Shown here piece after piece: positions 11,953 through 26,900 of a stretch of 64,000 bases of DNA. The position numbers and the translations under genes were made by a program. The stretch lies in assembly GCA_003991915.1 (NCBI GenBank), contig RQTK01000215.1, positions 458,712 to 522,711 on the forward strand. Direction: 5' to 3'. The notes beneath the pieces are model-generated. The model did no database searches and was not told the DNA's origin. It saw only the letters and a program-made list of their open reading frames with translations. The DNA is from Elysia chlorotica (lineage: Eukaryota > Mollusca > Gastropoda > Plakobranchidae). The first letter of the stretch is position 1. Every line of letters starts with the position of its first letter.

Positions 11953-14900
11953 TATTATCATTTTGATTACATATTTATTACATTTTTTAAAACAGTGTAT
12001 CATTGACGAGGAATTTTAAGGGGTAATAAAGGAATTTTGATCAGTAAATAATCATGACATTACCACCTCTCTCTCTCTCCCTCCCTTTCTCTATCTCTCT
12101 TTTTTCGTTAAGGAATTTTAAGGGGTAATAAAGCAGTTGCGATAAGTAAATAATTATGACATTACAGCCCCTCTCTCACTCTCTCTCTCTCTCTTCCTCT
12201 TTCCCTTCATTCAGGTTACAGGAGAGGTAATTGAAGGCATAAATTTATGATTAGTGCATGGTGCACGTCACATACTAACAGATGTAGATCTCAATTACCT
12301 AAAAGGTCTACGACCGAAGAGTTCCCATACCTTTCCGTTCTTGATGCAGGTTGCACGATTTTATGGCTTCGTTCAAAGTGCATAAATTCTTAATTGAGCG
12401 TGGGTTTGGTGTTACTCAATATTGACTTCTGCTTGCAAATGACAAGCTTTAGAATGGATGATCTCTACATTTCCCAACTCACAATTACCTTTCTAATAAC
12501 ATTTTTAATTTTCATTGTGTTTTCTGATTTTAACACACACTTTCTATCCAAGTTAAAAGATTTTAACTTTCTCAGGAAATAAATTGTCTGATGCAATAAA
12601 AGACGTCACATGCTCATGCCAATTTAAATTATTATCTATCATAAAGACAACATATTTATACTCTTTCACTTTCTACTTTCTCTCCCTTGATCATAAATGG
12701 AAAATGGCTCTCATTGTTATGCCTAAAGTCTATAATGACTTCCTTAGTTTTTGATGCATTTAGTTCCAAATTTCTACAAATTTTTCTACCTCTTATAAAT
12801 AGGTTGTTTTACATGGATCATAAATAAGCTGTGGACAGCAGAATCGTCCGCAAATTTTATGAGAGTTGTATCGATTTGGTGTGTACGGTAGTTATTGGTG
12901 TACAGCGTGCACAGAGTGGGGGATAGAAAACAACTCTGGGGTGTTCCCGTGTTTTCACAAATCATCAAAATAATAATAGCTGTTGAAATGGTAGGCTGTT
13001 TAGAGAGTAAAAGAAACATTTTGATAAATGATTTAGTTATAAATATGAAATAGTCCCAACTCTTGTTTGTGTTTTTCTAAAGAGTGCAAAAAACGTAGAT
13101 GGCAACTCTTTTAATGTCACCTAAATAAAATATTTTTCCACCCAAACTTAATAATATATAAGAGATAAAAAAATATGACTTTAATTAAGAGCTAACATAC
13201 TTGATCATGCGGCAGCGGTGCTCTGAGAGTCGCTCTGCAGCTTTGTCCAGATTCTTCACCTCTTTGTTGCTCCAGAGTCTTTCTGCCCCTGCCGATGCTC
13301 GAGGCCTAGAGGGGGAAAAAACAAAATGGTACAGTGACAGGCCAGGCTGGAAAAATTTTGAAGTGTTATCCACATAATTGGAACTAAATCAGATGAAACT
13401 GCCAAACTTGCCAGTATTGCAGCAAACATACTTGTATATTTATGATTTTCATGTCGCTATTTTTCATATTCTAGGATGGTACCTCTAAGTATTCATTTTT
13501 TTTTTAAAGTAAAAAATTATCATAGTGCAGAATTTTGCAGAAACTCTCAAACTGGACCCCATTACATAAAACTACATATTTTCTATTGTGATGTAATAGG
13601 CAATTAGTACCACAAAATGGAAATTACTGGTTTCTGGACAATATGAACACCTGCAGGTTTGATTTATTTTCGTCCCTAACAACATAAGCTTTTAAGAAAT
13701 CTTGAACTTAGTTCAGGTTTAATTTTGTTTTCTCTTTTGCTGAGAGGAAACCATTAAACTTGTAGAATTAAGTATGCTGAGTAATGCAACATAACAAACT
13801 GACGTTGAGAAACCAATAGATCTTAAAATATAAAATGTACATCAACTCTGCTTTTGTCTTTGAGGAGCACACATATGCGTCTAACAGTTCTAAAAGCACT
13901 AAAGTATAACTTTAGGTTAATTGTGTATAGAAACAAAACAGGAAGGGTAGTGTTAAAAATATATTGCTTACCACATAAGAGGAATAAGGTTTTCATTAGA
14001 AAAGTACTCCGACCAAAAAGCAATTTCCCCTCCAAGTACTTTTGATTCATCAATGTGATAACCTGAGGGAAACACACAATGATAGCATTATCAGTAAGAG
14101 AAAAATAACAACTAGTGTTAGTTCTTGGCAGCATTTGGGAGAAAAATTTGCCTATTTCTACAGAAAACACCCCACTTGAATAGGAAAATTACTAGATAGT
14201 TCTTATAAATTATGTTCCATATTAACCTGAGAGTTTTTGCCATTGAAAACAACAGGATTTTTTTTTTAAACACAAAAATTAATTGAGAGAATGTTAAGAA
14301 TAATTATACATTGTATATTTCACAAAACTGGTTTCTATATAACACTATTTAAAAGATTGTCATCTCATCTTCATTCTTTCCCGGTAAATAGCCTTAGTGA
14401 AAAAACAAGATAAAAATACCTCCCACCTGATTACATGTGTATCCGTCTCTGAAAATCTAACATTCTCAAATAATTATTTAAGTGTGTATTCATGAGATAT
14501 TAGATATGAAATTGTATCTCATATAAGTTGAACAACTGCATCTTTCACTAGATGCTGCAAATATGCATCTGTCTTTACAAAAAACAACAAATATGGTTAT
14601 TCCTTAAACCAATAAAGGAGGACTTTGATTCCAAATTACATCTGAAAACTGAAATCTAGCTAAAAAAAGTTATCGTGAATAATAAATTAGTTAATTTTTT
14701 AACTTTGTAAAAGTCATAGCAAAATCAAATATTGCAAAAAAAACTATCAAAATATATCTAAAAACAATAACATTTCTAGGCTTCCATTTGGATTGACTTG
14801 ACATAATGCCATTTGGAACAGATTCTAAGGGAAGGAATGTAAAATACATGAACATCTAATGAAACCTCACAACTCTGGGGAGAGATTTTGTGCGCCTGTA

Positions 14901-17900
14901 TCACTGAGTGTTTGAAGAAAAAATCCTTGAGTGTGGAAAGGTTTTCTGTGCAAGTGACTTTGCTAAAGGAATAAACCTTATCTGAGGAGAGGTTTTGATC
15001 ATTAACTCCCTCAAATATTCCATAGAGTTGATTCATAATTGCTGCAAAAAGATCTTTTGGACTCCATAGATTACATTTGAGTACATACATTTTACCACTG
15101 AAAACTTTTAAGTCGGAGAGGAGAATAGCCATGATCCATTCCAGCCGAATTTATAAAGTAGGCTTACTATATATATTTGTAGTGTCATGCACAAAAAATG
15201 TCTTAACAAAACAAACTTTTGAGGTGTCATTCTCAGGGCATTTTATTAGACTTAATTTAGAGCATAATATCGGTTCTGCAATACAACTTAACAAATCTTA
15301 ATTCCACCGTCCTACAAACTAATTTTTGTGTTTAGTTCGATTTCAGTTAGTACTATTGAAGATGTCCTTCTTCTAGGAAACTAAAAATTTGAAGAAAAAT
15401 AGGCAGCTAATGACCAATATTCCTTAATATCAAAGACCATTGTAGTGGATGTAAAGGATGCTTATGAATTACAAAGATGGACAAAAATAGAAGACTATAA
15501 AAAAAAAAAAAAGATAAAGAAAGAGACGGAATGAAATAAAGAACTTGTAAAAGAGAAAGTAGAAGAGAGGTTTAAAAAACAACAGATGTCTGTGGTTTGA
15601 CCAACATTGTCATATAAAAAATACAAAACACAATGACAAATCTGTGACAGACTTGATACAGATAACAAAAGAAGGCGAAGTGAAAGGCACCCTATTATTA
15701 TGGTTGAAAGACAATGCTTAAAACAAGGCTTTGTCTAAATTGTATAATGTATCCATATTGACTTTTGTACAGTTCATTAGACCTACAGTTGTTCTTAGCA
15801 GTTATTATAGGATGTAATGAAGCAGAGTCTGTGGTAAATCAAACTGATCCACATGCTAAGCTTTGAGATGCTATAGCATTAAGTTGCACGCTTTTGTCAT
15901 AGCAAGGCTTTGAAAGCATTTTTTTTTAAAAAGGATATTTTAACTTCTGGTGACAATCCTGAGAAACAACAGACATTACACTGATACTGATGTGACAAAC
16001 TTCTGTGATGGTGTGAAAGACGGCTGAGTGGATGATAATGCATGGAGAGTACAGAGTTATAATTGTAATAGCAGGCTCAGTAACGTTGAGTAAGACAGAG
16101 GTAAGCAAAAATTCTAGCTAAACATCCTAGGCATTTAAAGTAGGAAAGACATGTGCTAGTGCGAGTAGGGTAAGGGAATCATAAACCAATGGAATAGGAC
16201 CACATCATCTTCATAACCAAGAGATTTAATGACGGAATTAAAGTTACGCAAAAAGAAGACTTTCAGTAGAACAATTGCTAAGCTAAAGCATCTAGCACTA
16301 AATCAGGCAATAGGAGGGAAACCATAGCCCTCTTAAGTACAATACCCCCATTTACTTTTTACATAAATTGTCAGTTTTAATTAACTTGAATAAAAACAAA
16401 TGTTGAGAAGCAAAAGTAGTTTTTAAACTCATCTTTTAGATTAACATTATGGCATCATTAAAAGTGGCTGCATGTTGTGTTTGCCACAGGTGAGTTATTG
16501 TGTGCCGCAGGCAAAAAAGCTATAGAAATGTATAGATGAAAACAGCAGTTGAAGAAACAAAGACAAAAATCTCTCTAATGTATTTTTCATTTTTTTTTGC
16601 TTTTACCCAATGAGACCTCCATGGGTTTCCCTGAAATTCACCCAAACAAAATGCGCATGGCCTGACTTTCAACCTAGTAAAGCTAGCTGCCCTCCTACTT
16701 TGAGGTTTAGACCTAGTCCGAAAGTAAGTTATTGTGACCAAAACTGAAATGAGGATGAGAATCATAACAAAAACTAACAGCAACAATTAAAAGCGACTTA
16801 CCAAAATAATTAAAAGATCCAACAAAAAATGATCTTGCCTTATAAATAGTATAATAATTGACTTGATGAAAAATACCATTCTTTAATTCAGGTCACAACA
16901 ACCCCTTTGAAAATATTGACAAATGATGAAAAAAAGCAGCAACAAAACAAACGGAATTCAATATCAGATAGGAATTATAAGAGCAAACCACAAGCAATGA
17001 TAATGAAAAGAGCTGTTTGCAAGATATAATACTGGTCACTGAAAGAATATAAACTGTCATGAGTCTATACCAGAATCTGTGTTTTCTTGATCAACGTGAT
17101 TCGTTTGTTCCTCTTGTGCTGTCAAGAGAAAACAGTTACACTTTTCATAATTGAAAGAGACAGAGAAGAAAAAGCTTGTCATAATTGTAAGAGACATCAA
17201 GAAGAAAAATATACTAAAAGGTCATTTTATATATGTTGAAAGAAAACAAAATGTGACAAAAGTTTTTCAATATGAAAAGACTGAAGCTTGAAATCTGTAA
17301 AATTCTTTATTTATATGATAAACTACTGCTGCTATTTACCATTCCCAATCTATTAATCAATAAATCTTCAAGGGAGTTAAAAATAAATGTTTTGGGGTCA
17401 TTAAATTGTGAATTAAATCATTCAAACTCAAACTTAAGCGTCTAAAACTATTCTGTTGTAGTAAATATGAAGGTAAAATCAAATTATGCATAATATACAA
17501 AATGTTAAATCCTTTACAAAAGCTTTTACTATCATCCTTTACGTAACTCCGGCACATTCATGAGGATCATCTACTATCTTAAGAATAATTCTATGCTTCT
17601 TTAGTAGTGTTTAAAAAGTTCAACATTTTATCCATTTAATGCATTCTAAAAGATTATTTAACATTATCTGTACTAAAAAATTTCAAACCAGCAAAATTTT
17701 ACACACTGAGTTCTTTGATCAGCTCAAGCATGAGATAAAATGACAAAATAAAATGCTGACCATCCTTAATATTAATCAGTAGCTGAACTCTTTGCAACGC
17801 AAAAGTGATTTTTGTTTAAAATCAACACCATAACCTCCAGAGGATCTCTTTATATTCAATACAATGCATCTGAGGAGTTTCTACAGAGTTTTTGTGGTAG

Positions 17901-20900
17901 TATTACACAATGATTCTAATCCTTAAAAACTGGTTCTCAAAGTGCAAATATTGTTACATTATTTTTAAGGCATAGATATGAACATTTAGGTTTGGCCTTC
18001 TAATGTAAAAAAAAAAAAAGGCTTCTGACTGCATTTTTAAACAGCTTAATTTTGACATGAGCGACAAAGAAACAAAAAAAGTAATTTGAAAAAAAAAAAA
18101 AAAAAAAAAAGCAAGATTCTACAAAAAACCTACAATAGATCTTGCAAAAAAATCAAAACTTCATTTTACTTCACTATAGCCGATTCAAAGGATTATTTCA
18201 TCTTCTCATTTAAAACAAAAATCACAGAATAGAGGAAATTTTGGGGATGTTAATAATTATATCACAATCATTTCACTAAGAGCATTTCAACTACGGAAAT
18301 TTAAAACCAAGTTTATTTTTGTAAGATTATGGCCTTTTCTCTTTGTGCCCTGTCTCTTTTCTCTAACTTTGGCAAGATAGAAAAAAACAACCAAAAAAAA
18401 AACAACAACAACTATACTAACAGTCCAGCATTTTAATGCCCTTTAAAATAGGAATTTTTACAATGATTATATACGAAGTTGATTGATACATGTGGCTAAA
18501 AAATGGACAGTTTTAACTCAAAATATTTCTCTGCCAGTGTTAGAAATAATTGGACTCAAATAGGGAGAAGCAAAGACAAGAGAACAGAAGAGGAGAGGAA
18601 AAGAGAGAGAGAAAGAGAAAGAGAGATAGATAGAGAAAGTGGGAGGAGAGAGAAAGAAAGAGCAGGAGGAGGAAATAAATAGTGTATTACACATTAGATA
18701 AACAACCGTTTAATGAAATGAGGTGTATGAAATCATACAAATGTTTCTTCTTATTTTTATTTTTGCATTTTATTTGCTGCTCATGTGGTCCACCTCTGCA
18801 CCTCATGTTTCATGACATTCTCTTCCCTTCTGTTTCAAAAGTTGCAATGAACAGGATTGTTTTTATGAACCACTGCATTAAATAAATATAGAGGCAGTTA
18901 CTTAACAACAAAATTTAATCAGCAACCCCCTCCACTTTACTCCCTTTTATGCTTAAAAGATTCAATGATCAACTATTAAAAATGGTAAGAGACAAAAACA
19001 AAGTGTAATGTAAGGCACTTGGAAAAAAAACAAAGTTTAACTGATATCAGGGCAATTCTATCATAACTGATGTGGCATTCATATATATTTTTCAAAACAT
19101 TCACATATCTCACGCAATAGCTGAACTATTTATCGCACCAATTTATAGGTGATTTTTCCCAATTTATATAAAAGCACAGACAGTGTGTTTGCAATGAATT
19201 TTTCATAGCACTATGTTGTAGAGAAAGTGAAAAAAAATGAAACTGACCAAGCAAAAACAACAAAAATCCTTAAATCCAACAATAATCGTGATTTGAAAGT
19301 ACGCATTGACTTGATTGTTTATAATTTGATAACAGTAAACATTTATTTCAATACACTACAAATCAGATTTTGGGGGTTTCAGTTTCACATATTTTGAAAG
19401 AAATTTTTTTTATTTTTTGCATAACCGATCTGTCAGGCAAGCGTAACTGTTGTGGCATGTGTGGAATGGAAGAAAACATGATCCTATCTTTCAGCTGATG
19501 TGCCTCATATGACTAGAGCTAATAAAGTCACTAAGTTAAAGACTGTAAAATAGTCTTTTCATATAAATACTAAACTAATTGATATTGATTGCAAAGGGCA
19601 AAAAAAATACAGTACATTTTGCTGCAAAAAAAAACAACCCAACAAAATAAAAACAAAACAACCACTTTCAGAACCTGCAATTCACCCCTGAAGATTTTAA
19701 GTATACAAGTCTAAATATTTTTTTATCTATATTTTCCCTCTTAAAAACTTGTGACGGTGACTAACTGGTGAAACAAAATTGAAAAGCAACTGAAATCTTG
19801 AATAATATGCATTTAGACCATTCAATTCCGACTACAAGCCATGATAAATAATGTTAACCTCATTTCAAGGCACAACATAGACCAGATAGAAGACATGAAG
19901 CCCGTATATTAGCCCCCACTTTACCACTTTCATTTTCTTTGTCCTTATCAAAGTCTCCGATTCCATATTCTTTCCCTGACAAGAGAAATCATATGTCGTT
20001 AACCATTACAAGATTTTTATATTCAAGAAGATTGGGACATAAACGGTAAAAATCATTAGATAAAGAATATAAGAGACAAACAAATAAAGAATGTGTAACT
20101 GGTAAATAAAAGGAACATTTGCCCATTACCAAGTTCTTCAAATGGATCTGAAATGAGAATAGGAAAGTGCACCTGTACTTTAAAATAAAAACAGTCCTGA
20201 TCCTGTATGAAGGTTGATGCTGTAATCAGCTTGGATCTTTCTGTGTGCCTCGTTTTGTTCTCAACATCCTGTTATAAAGGTATGATTCTCCACCACCATC
20301 ACGCAAAGTGTTTTTTCACCATCGCGCAAAAATGCTTTATTTCATTGCACGTTAAGACCTAATGAACAAATTTAGAAAATATTAAATTCTTCAAAAAATG
20401 TGTAAATTTTAATTTGCATTCTGCATAGTGTCGTTGAAATGTTTGGCTGCACTGCAAACTCATTCTGTCACAAAAAGACAAAGATAAGCATAATATACTT
20501 CGAAACAACAACAAGAACAACAAAAAAAGAAGAAGAAAAAAGAAGTGAAAATGAGGAGAAAATTTACAAGAAAAAAAGTGTTGTGTTAAGGTTTGGAAAG
20601 AGTATTGGTGTAATTTTTCAGCCTTCTGGTTTACCTCTTTATGGAAAATTTAATCACTGGGTTATTTCTCACTAACTCTTAAGTATTACTAGGTTTTCTC
20701 TACTAGAATAAAATAAAAACAACATGAGGCAAAAAAAAATAAAAAAAATGATCCTCATAATAATTGTTTACAAGAAAAACTATGCTGTATTATGAGTAGG
20801 CACAGCAATACAACATACACAAAATTTAAAAAACAATTTTCCTTAGAATAGTCTTATTCAAAGCAGTTAATTTTTTGTATCATAATATTCTTTAAGGTGT

Positions 20901-23900
20901 TGGTTTACTGGAATAGAAATTAATTCACATGAAAGTATACATTAAAACGTGATGTCACAGAATGGGAAAAATTGAGTACAGGCACACATATCAGTTATTT
21001 TCATGAATCATATAATATTAAAAAGAGTTTAAAAGATATTTCAACTTTAGAAGGCAAAAAGAAAAAAAAGAAGAAAAAAGGTACACATTTCTAAAGAAAG
21101 TGCAATGGCAACAAATAAGAGCTGTTAATAATCGTGATGCTCAGAACAAATAATATAATCGAGGGAAAGAAAAAAAAAAGATGTAAGTCACATACCATAA
21201 GTGTTGTCTGCCGGGTCACACTGATAGTACTTTGGCCACTTGGTTCCATACTCAATGTGGTCTAGGTACCAGCAGGTTGAGTACAAGACCTGGTAACCCA
21301 GCGAGATGGCTCGGCTCACATCCGCCATGTCTCCCATCCAAACTTGAATAATGGTATCATTCGGCAACTGGGAAACGTAATTAGAGAGTCAATTTAGTAC
21401 AGCAGCATTATGAGTCTTAATTTTACACAGTGCAAAGAAGTACACTTAAATGGCACGTCACAAGTTTCAATAAATTTTTAGTAGATGACATTGACTATAT
21501 TTTAATAAAAACAAGAAATGATACATACCAATGAAAGCACTCATTGACAGTAATGAAATGAGGTGTATGAAATCATACAAATGTTTCTTCTTATTTTTAT
21601 TTTTGCATTTTATTTGCTGCTCATGTGGTCCACCTCTGCACCTCATGTTTCATGACATTCTCTTCCCTTCTGTTTCAAAAGTTGCAATGAACAGGATTGT
21701 TTTTATGAACCACTGCATTAAATAAATATAGAGGCAGTTACTTAACAACAAAATTTAATCAGCAACCCCCTCCACTTTACTCCCTTTTATGCTTAAAAGA
21801 TTCAATGATCAACTATTAAAAATGGTAAGAGACAAAAACAAAGTGTAATGTAAGGCACTTGGAAAAAAAACAAAGTTTAACTGATATCAGGGCAATTCTA
21901 TCATAACTGATGTGGCATTCATATATATTTTTCAAAACATTCACATATCTCACGCAATAGCTGAACTATTTATCGCACCAATTTATAGGTGATTTTTCCC
22001 AATTTATATAAAAGCAAAGCTGTTAATAATCGTGATGCTCAGAACAAATAATATAATCGAGGGAAAGAAAATCAAAAAAGATGTAAGTCACATACCATAA
22101 GTGTTGTCTGCCGGGTCACACTGATAGTACTTTGGCCACTTGGTTCCATACTCAATGTGGTCTAGGTACCAGCAGGTTGAGTACAAGACCTGGTAACCCA
22201 GCGAGATGGCTCGGCTCACATCCGCCATGTCTCCCATCCAAACTTGAATAATGGTATCATTCGGCAACTGGGAAACGTAATTAGAGAGTCAATTTAGTAC
22301 AGCAGCATTATGAGTCTTAATTTTACACAGTGCAAAGAAGTACACTTAAATGGCACGTCACAAGTTTCAATAAATTTTTAGTAGATGACATTGACTATAT
22401 TTTAATAAAAACAAGAAATGATACATACCAATGAAAGCACTCATTGACAGTGATTAAACAATTAGAAATTTAGATTATTTCAAACATAACACTCTTAGTC
22501 TTACCTGTAGATTGTTGTTCATAACTTCTTGCCACATGACATACTTGGTCTTCCTCTTTTTCTTTTTAGCAATGTCAGATATAATACCAATCAGTCTGCA
22601 ATAATAAAATCATCATTTGAGAAACACGTCATATTATAGTCCATATGTTTTATTGCTTAATTACAATATTAAACAGATTAGGAAAATTCCCACAAAAAAT
22701 CCTAATTCTAGGCTGGTGAATTTTATGTTTCTTGAAATAATTAAAAAAATAATCATCTTTCGTATACTTAAAAAAAAAAATCTTATTATAAAACAGTAAC
22801 AAGACATCTTTGGGAAAAATGCAAATAATATAATTTATGTTAAAATTTGCCAAATGTTTAACTTTAATTGGACCTCTTGCCCTAATAGCATTTCATAGAC
22901 CAAGACAAATTGTATCTTGCTGCATATCTTTATACCGAATCGATAGACCTGAGCTTCCTTTCTTTGTTTATATTACAGCCAATGTTTTCTCTGTGCAAGG
23001 ATATTAATGAATACATACAGTAAATCCAAGTGATGCTCATTACTAATTTTTCTTCCCAAACATTATCTCTACTAGATTTATCTTAAACAACAAATAAGTC
23101 TAGCTGAGATCAAGGCCTGTCTGGTGCCATTTTTCCTCAAGTATAAATAGTTTGTCCAAAATAGGCCTCCCTGCTGGCTTCTCACCTTGAGCTAGTCCTC
23201 ACCATTTACCTGCCATCAACTTTACTATCTTTCAAAACTACTGTATTGTTTTGATGAATTTTCATTAAGGGCCTATATTTTTGTTTATCAATTTATTTTT
23301 TTACTTGTACCAATGTTTCTTTTCATTATTTATTTTAAAAACAATACTCGTTATATTTAACATGAGGAATTTATACAAAAGAAAATGGAGGTATTTGAGA
23401 GATAGAGGGTTGTAGATGAAATTTGCCTTTACTCTTCCAGTTACAATTATTTGTCTCTTTTGAGTTTCTTTCAATAAAAATATCTGCCAAATTTGTAAGC
23501 ATGAGCAACTTAAAAAAAAAAAATTCTTCCAGCTTATTTTTGTTCTTCCACTCAATCAAACTATTCTATGCATACCAATTTGCTGTGTTATTCAAACAAA
23601 AAATCACTAAGAGCTGTACCCAACATTTTTTTAAGTATAGACTAACCACACTAAAAACTAAGTTCTCACCTGTTTTCATAATACTCATAGACTCTCTTTA
23701 TGTCGTCAGACCACATACTGAAGGCAAAATTATTGTTGTAGGCCTGGGCTGTCTGGGCACTGGTAACTTTTGGCTGCTTGGCAAGTTCGTTAGCAAAAGC
23801 CATCACTTCAGGGTTAGATTGCCTGTAAAAAAAAAAAATTGCAAGGAAACTTCACTGCTTCTGGATTTGCAACTGCCAACTGATGGATGACAAGGAAACT

Positions 23901-26900
23901 ATTAGAATTATTTTTCAAATGGAGTCCATAGACTACTTTACCCTTTAATTTGATGTCTAAACTAAAGTTTTATTGCAGAGCTAGCTGATCAGGTTAAGCT
24001 TGAAATCTATTTTTCCGTTAAATATAACTATGGCAATTGATATAAAATTGTCAAATAGCAAACCATCACTAACCAGCATCCGAGTGGCACCTCATCTCCT
24101 CCCAAGTGAAGGTACGTATCATGAAAAACTTCCACCACTTCACGAAAGAGAGTCTCAAGGAACCTGTAGGTTGCGTTCTTGCTTGGATCAATGGGACCTA
24201 GGTATCCCTTCACAATCCTGTCCATGCTATAGCACTGAGTCAGCAATTCAGGCCTGCTCAATCCCCATGAATAAGTGTGACCTTTGAAAAAAAATGAAAT
24301 CTCTCCTTCAGTATATACAAAACTCTATTGGTTTTACACAATAGAGCATCCACATCTTACATAAAATGGCTTCTATGTATGATTGATAATTTTTAAAATT
24401 GGGTTTATGCTCCATTCTAAGTGCCTTGAAGATTCTTATATTAAGTATAATTAACCCATTAAGAAGCGTGGCACGCCACTTGACTGCCTCGCTGTGAAAG
24501 AACTACTGGTTCCCCTCGCTACTACTTTACTGACTTAGCACCTCCCAACTAGTCACTGCAGGGTGCTGAGTAACTGCCACTGTTATTCTCATGAATGGGT
24601 TTACAGGCTCTTAAAATATCAACCAATGGAATCAACGAATAGTTTGGCAAATTCTCTGTCTCCCAGTCACGTTATGACAGGTATATCACTGATCATAGCC
24701 TGAATCTCTAAGAAAGGAAAGAGCTAAGGAAGGAGCAAAATATGTCATGTAGAGATCTTGTTTAGTCCCGTGAATAAAAACGGTTGGACCATTGATGTAA
24801 GGAAGGATGGTGATTCAAATAGAAGTGTCAAACGCTGCCTCACCGAGACACAAAGACAGACAGACTGAGGTGAAACATGCGCTGACCACATTCCATGTTG
24901 AACTCAGGTCTGTTCTGTTGTGTGACTGTGGGCTTCTAATTGCAATTAGCCCACTTTTACACTGTACTGAGTTTATTTGGATAGAAGGCAGACAAGTACT
25001 GTAACTGCTGGTACTACGCTTCATTATATTTGATCACTACAGCCTCTGTCTGTCATGGCCTGTGTTCTCAAGCAGACTCGGCAGGTATCCAAAAGTCTGG
25101 TCTTATATTGTACTTATTTCTTCTTTTTCAGTTAGTGCTCTGATACTAAGTTCCTATTTGATTTTTTAAATTCAAATTAGTATATAAAAACCCTGTGAAA
25201 TAAGATGAAATACTATCTTGGCCTCTATGCTAATAGGCTTATCAGGGGAATGTACCTGGAGTGTCAAATTCTGGCATGACTCGAACCCCTCTCAACCTGG
25301 CATACTCTATAATCTCCACTATGTCTTCCTGTGTATACACATAGGTTGGATGGTATGCTCCTTTTCGACTAAGTTCAGGATACACCTTGCTCTCATAAGG
25401 GAAAGACTGATCATCAACAATGTGCCAGTGGAAAACGTTTAGCTTGTTCATTTCCATGCTATCCTGAAAACCGAAGCAAGAATGTTGTACAAGTTGATGT
25501 TTAATAGAGTAGATCAATTAAAAAGTATGTATATGCATAACCTGGAGATACACATGCAATATAACACTTGACATTCGTATAATAGTGGAGGGAGATCACT
25601 AAGAGTGCATAAAATAAAATAAAAATTGATTTTCCTTTCAAAGTTCCGATTATAAATTCGGTATATACATCAAGACAAGGTAATAAAAATGCTTGGATTT
25701 TCTCACTTTGACTATAAACCAAAGACATAAAATTTACAATAAGTCACATTTTTCAAAAACAAGAACAAAAAAAATGTAATGCCCTTTAAAATATTACTTA
25801 CAATAATATCTAACAAAATCTCTTTGAAGAGAAAATGCCGGGAGGTGTCAACATGCAGACCTCTATGTGGGAACCGAGGATAGTCGCTGACAACTGTTTC
25901 TTTGATATAAAGCTGAAATAAAAAGTTGAATCTCAAGTCGGGTCTTTCATGCCTCTCCATATAATTTCTCTGACAAATTTCTATTGTACAAAAAGTTGTA
26001 ACTATTGTAATTAGGTGCAAATTTGACAGATACAATTTTTTAGCAACAAGATAACTTTAAAAAAAATATCTTTTCCCACCAAAAATTTCAGAAAATGATT
26101 GATCATAAGTAAGACTGGTTTAACCCAGCATAACGTACAAGATTTGATATTTCATACGAAAGTAAAATGGCAAAGTACATAATCGAATAACAAAAAATTT
26201 TGCTTTTTAGATCTATCGGTATTGCTTCTTTTTGAAATAAATTCCACATTACAACATATTAAAAAAAAGGATTAATGTTTTAATGACCAAGGATATTTTT
26301 CTAGCAAAAGTTACAGTCGTAGAGTAACAAAACACTTAAAATCCAAAACTCATCTCAATAAAGGGTTGAAATTGACAGTGATAAGGGTTGAAATTGACAG
26401 TGATAAGGAAAGTGTTCTTATTACTATTAAAAATTGGTGTATACATAAAGGAACTAGCAAAATACAAAAGTTAGAGTAACAAAACACTTAAAATCCAAAA
26501 CTCATCTCAATAAAGGGTTGAAATTGACAGTGATGAGGAAAGTGTTCTTATTACTATTAAAAATTGGTGTATACATAAAGAACTAGCGGCAAAACAAACA
26601 TAACAAATGTTATCAGTCCTATTTCTAATAAGCTGTTGTTCATATAAATCAGTTTTCACAAGCAGAACATATCAATTAGAAAAGCAGTGAAACTGAAAGA
26701 TTGCACACATGTCCATCAGAGCCTCGCCACACGAGCTGGCCTAGTGTTTCCAGGCCCCTCAGTGCTCCCCACACCTCATTGGCCCAAATATAGGTCTTCT
26801 TCCTTTTCACAACAAGATCATCTGGAACAAGCGAAAAAAAAATTATATTATTAGTTGAAAGATTTCATTAGAACCACTTGACCCTATCCATGAATTTTAT

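Noticed and set aside
13823..14170. 115-aa minus-strand ORF overlapping exon 16
   Set aside because: Wrong frame: the real exon uses another frame that gives the VLGGE block.
14776..15132. 118-aa minus-strand ORF in intron 15
   Set aside because: No recognised motif; AT-rich codon use like the surrounding intron; the gene frame is complete without it.
18682..18885. 67-aa ORF repeated at 21531-21725
   Set aside because: Its repetition comes from the A/A' intron duplication; the sequence is intronic with no coding features or family.
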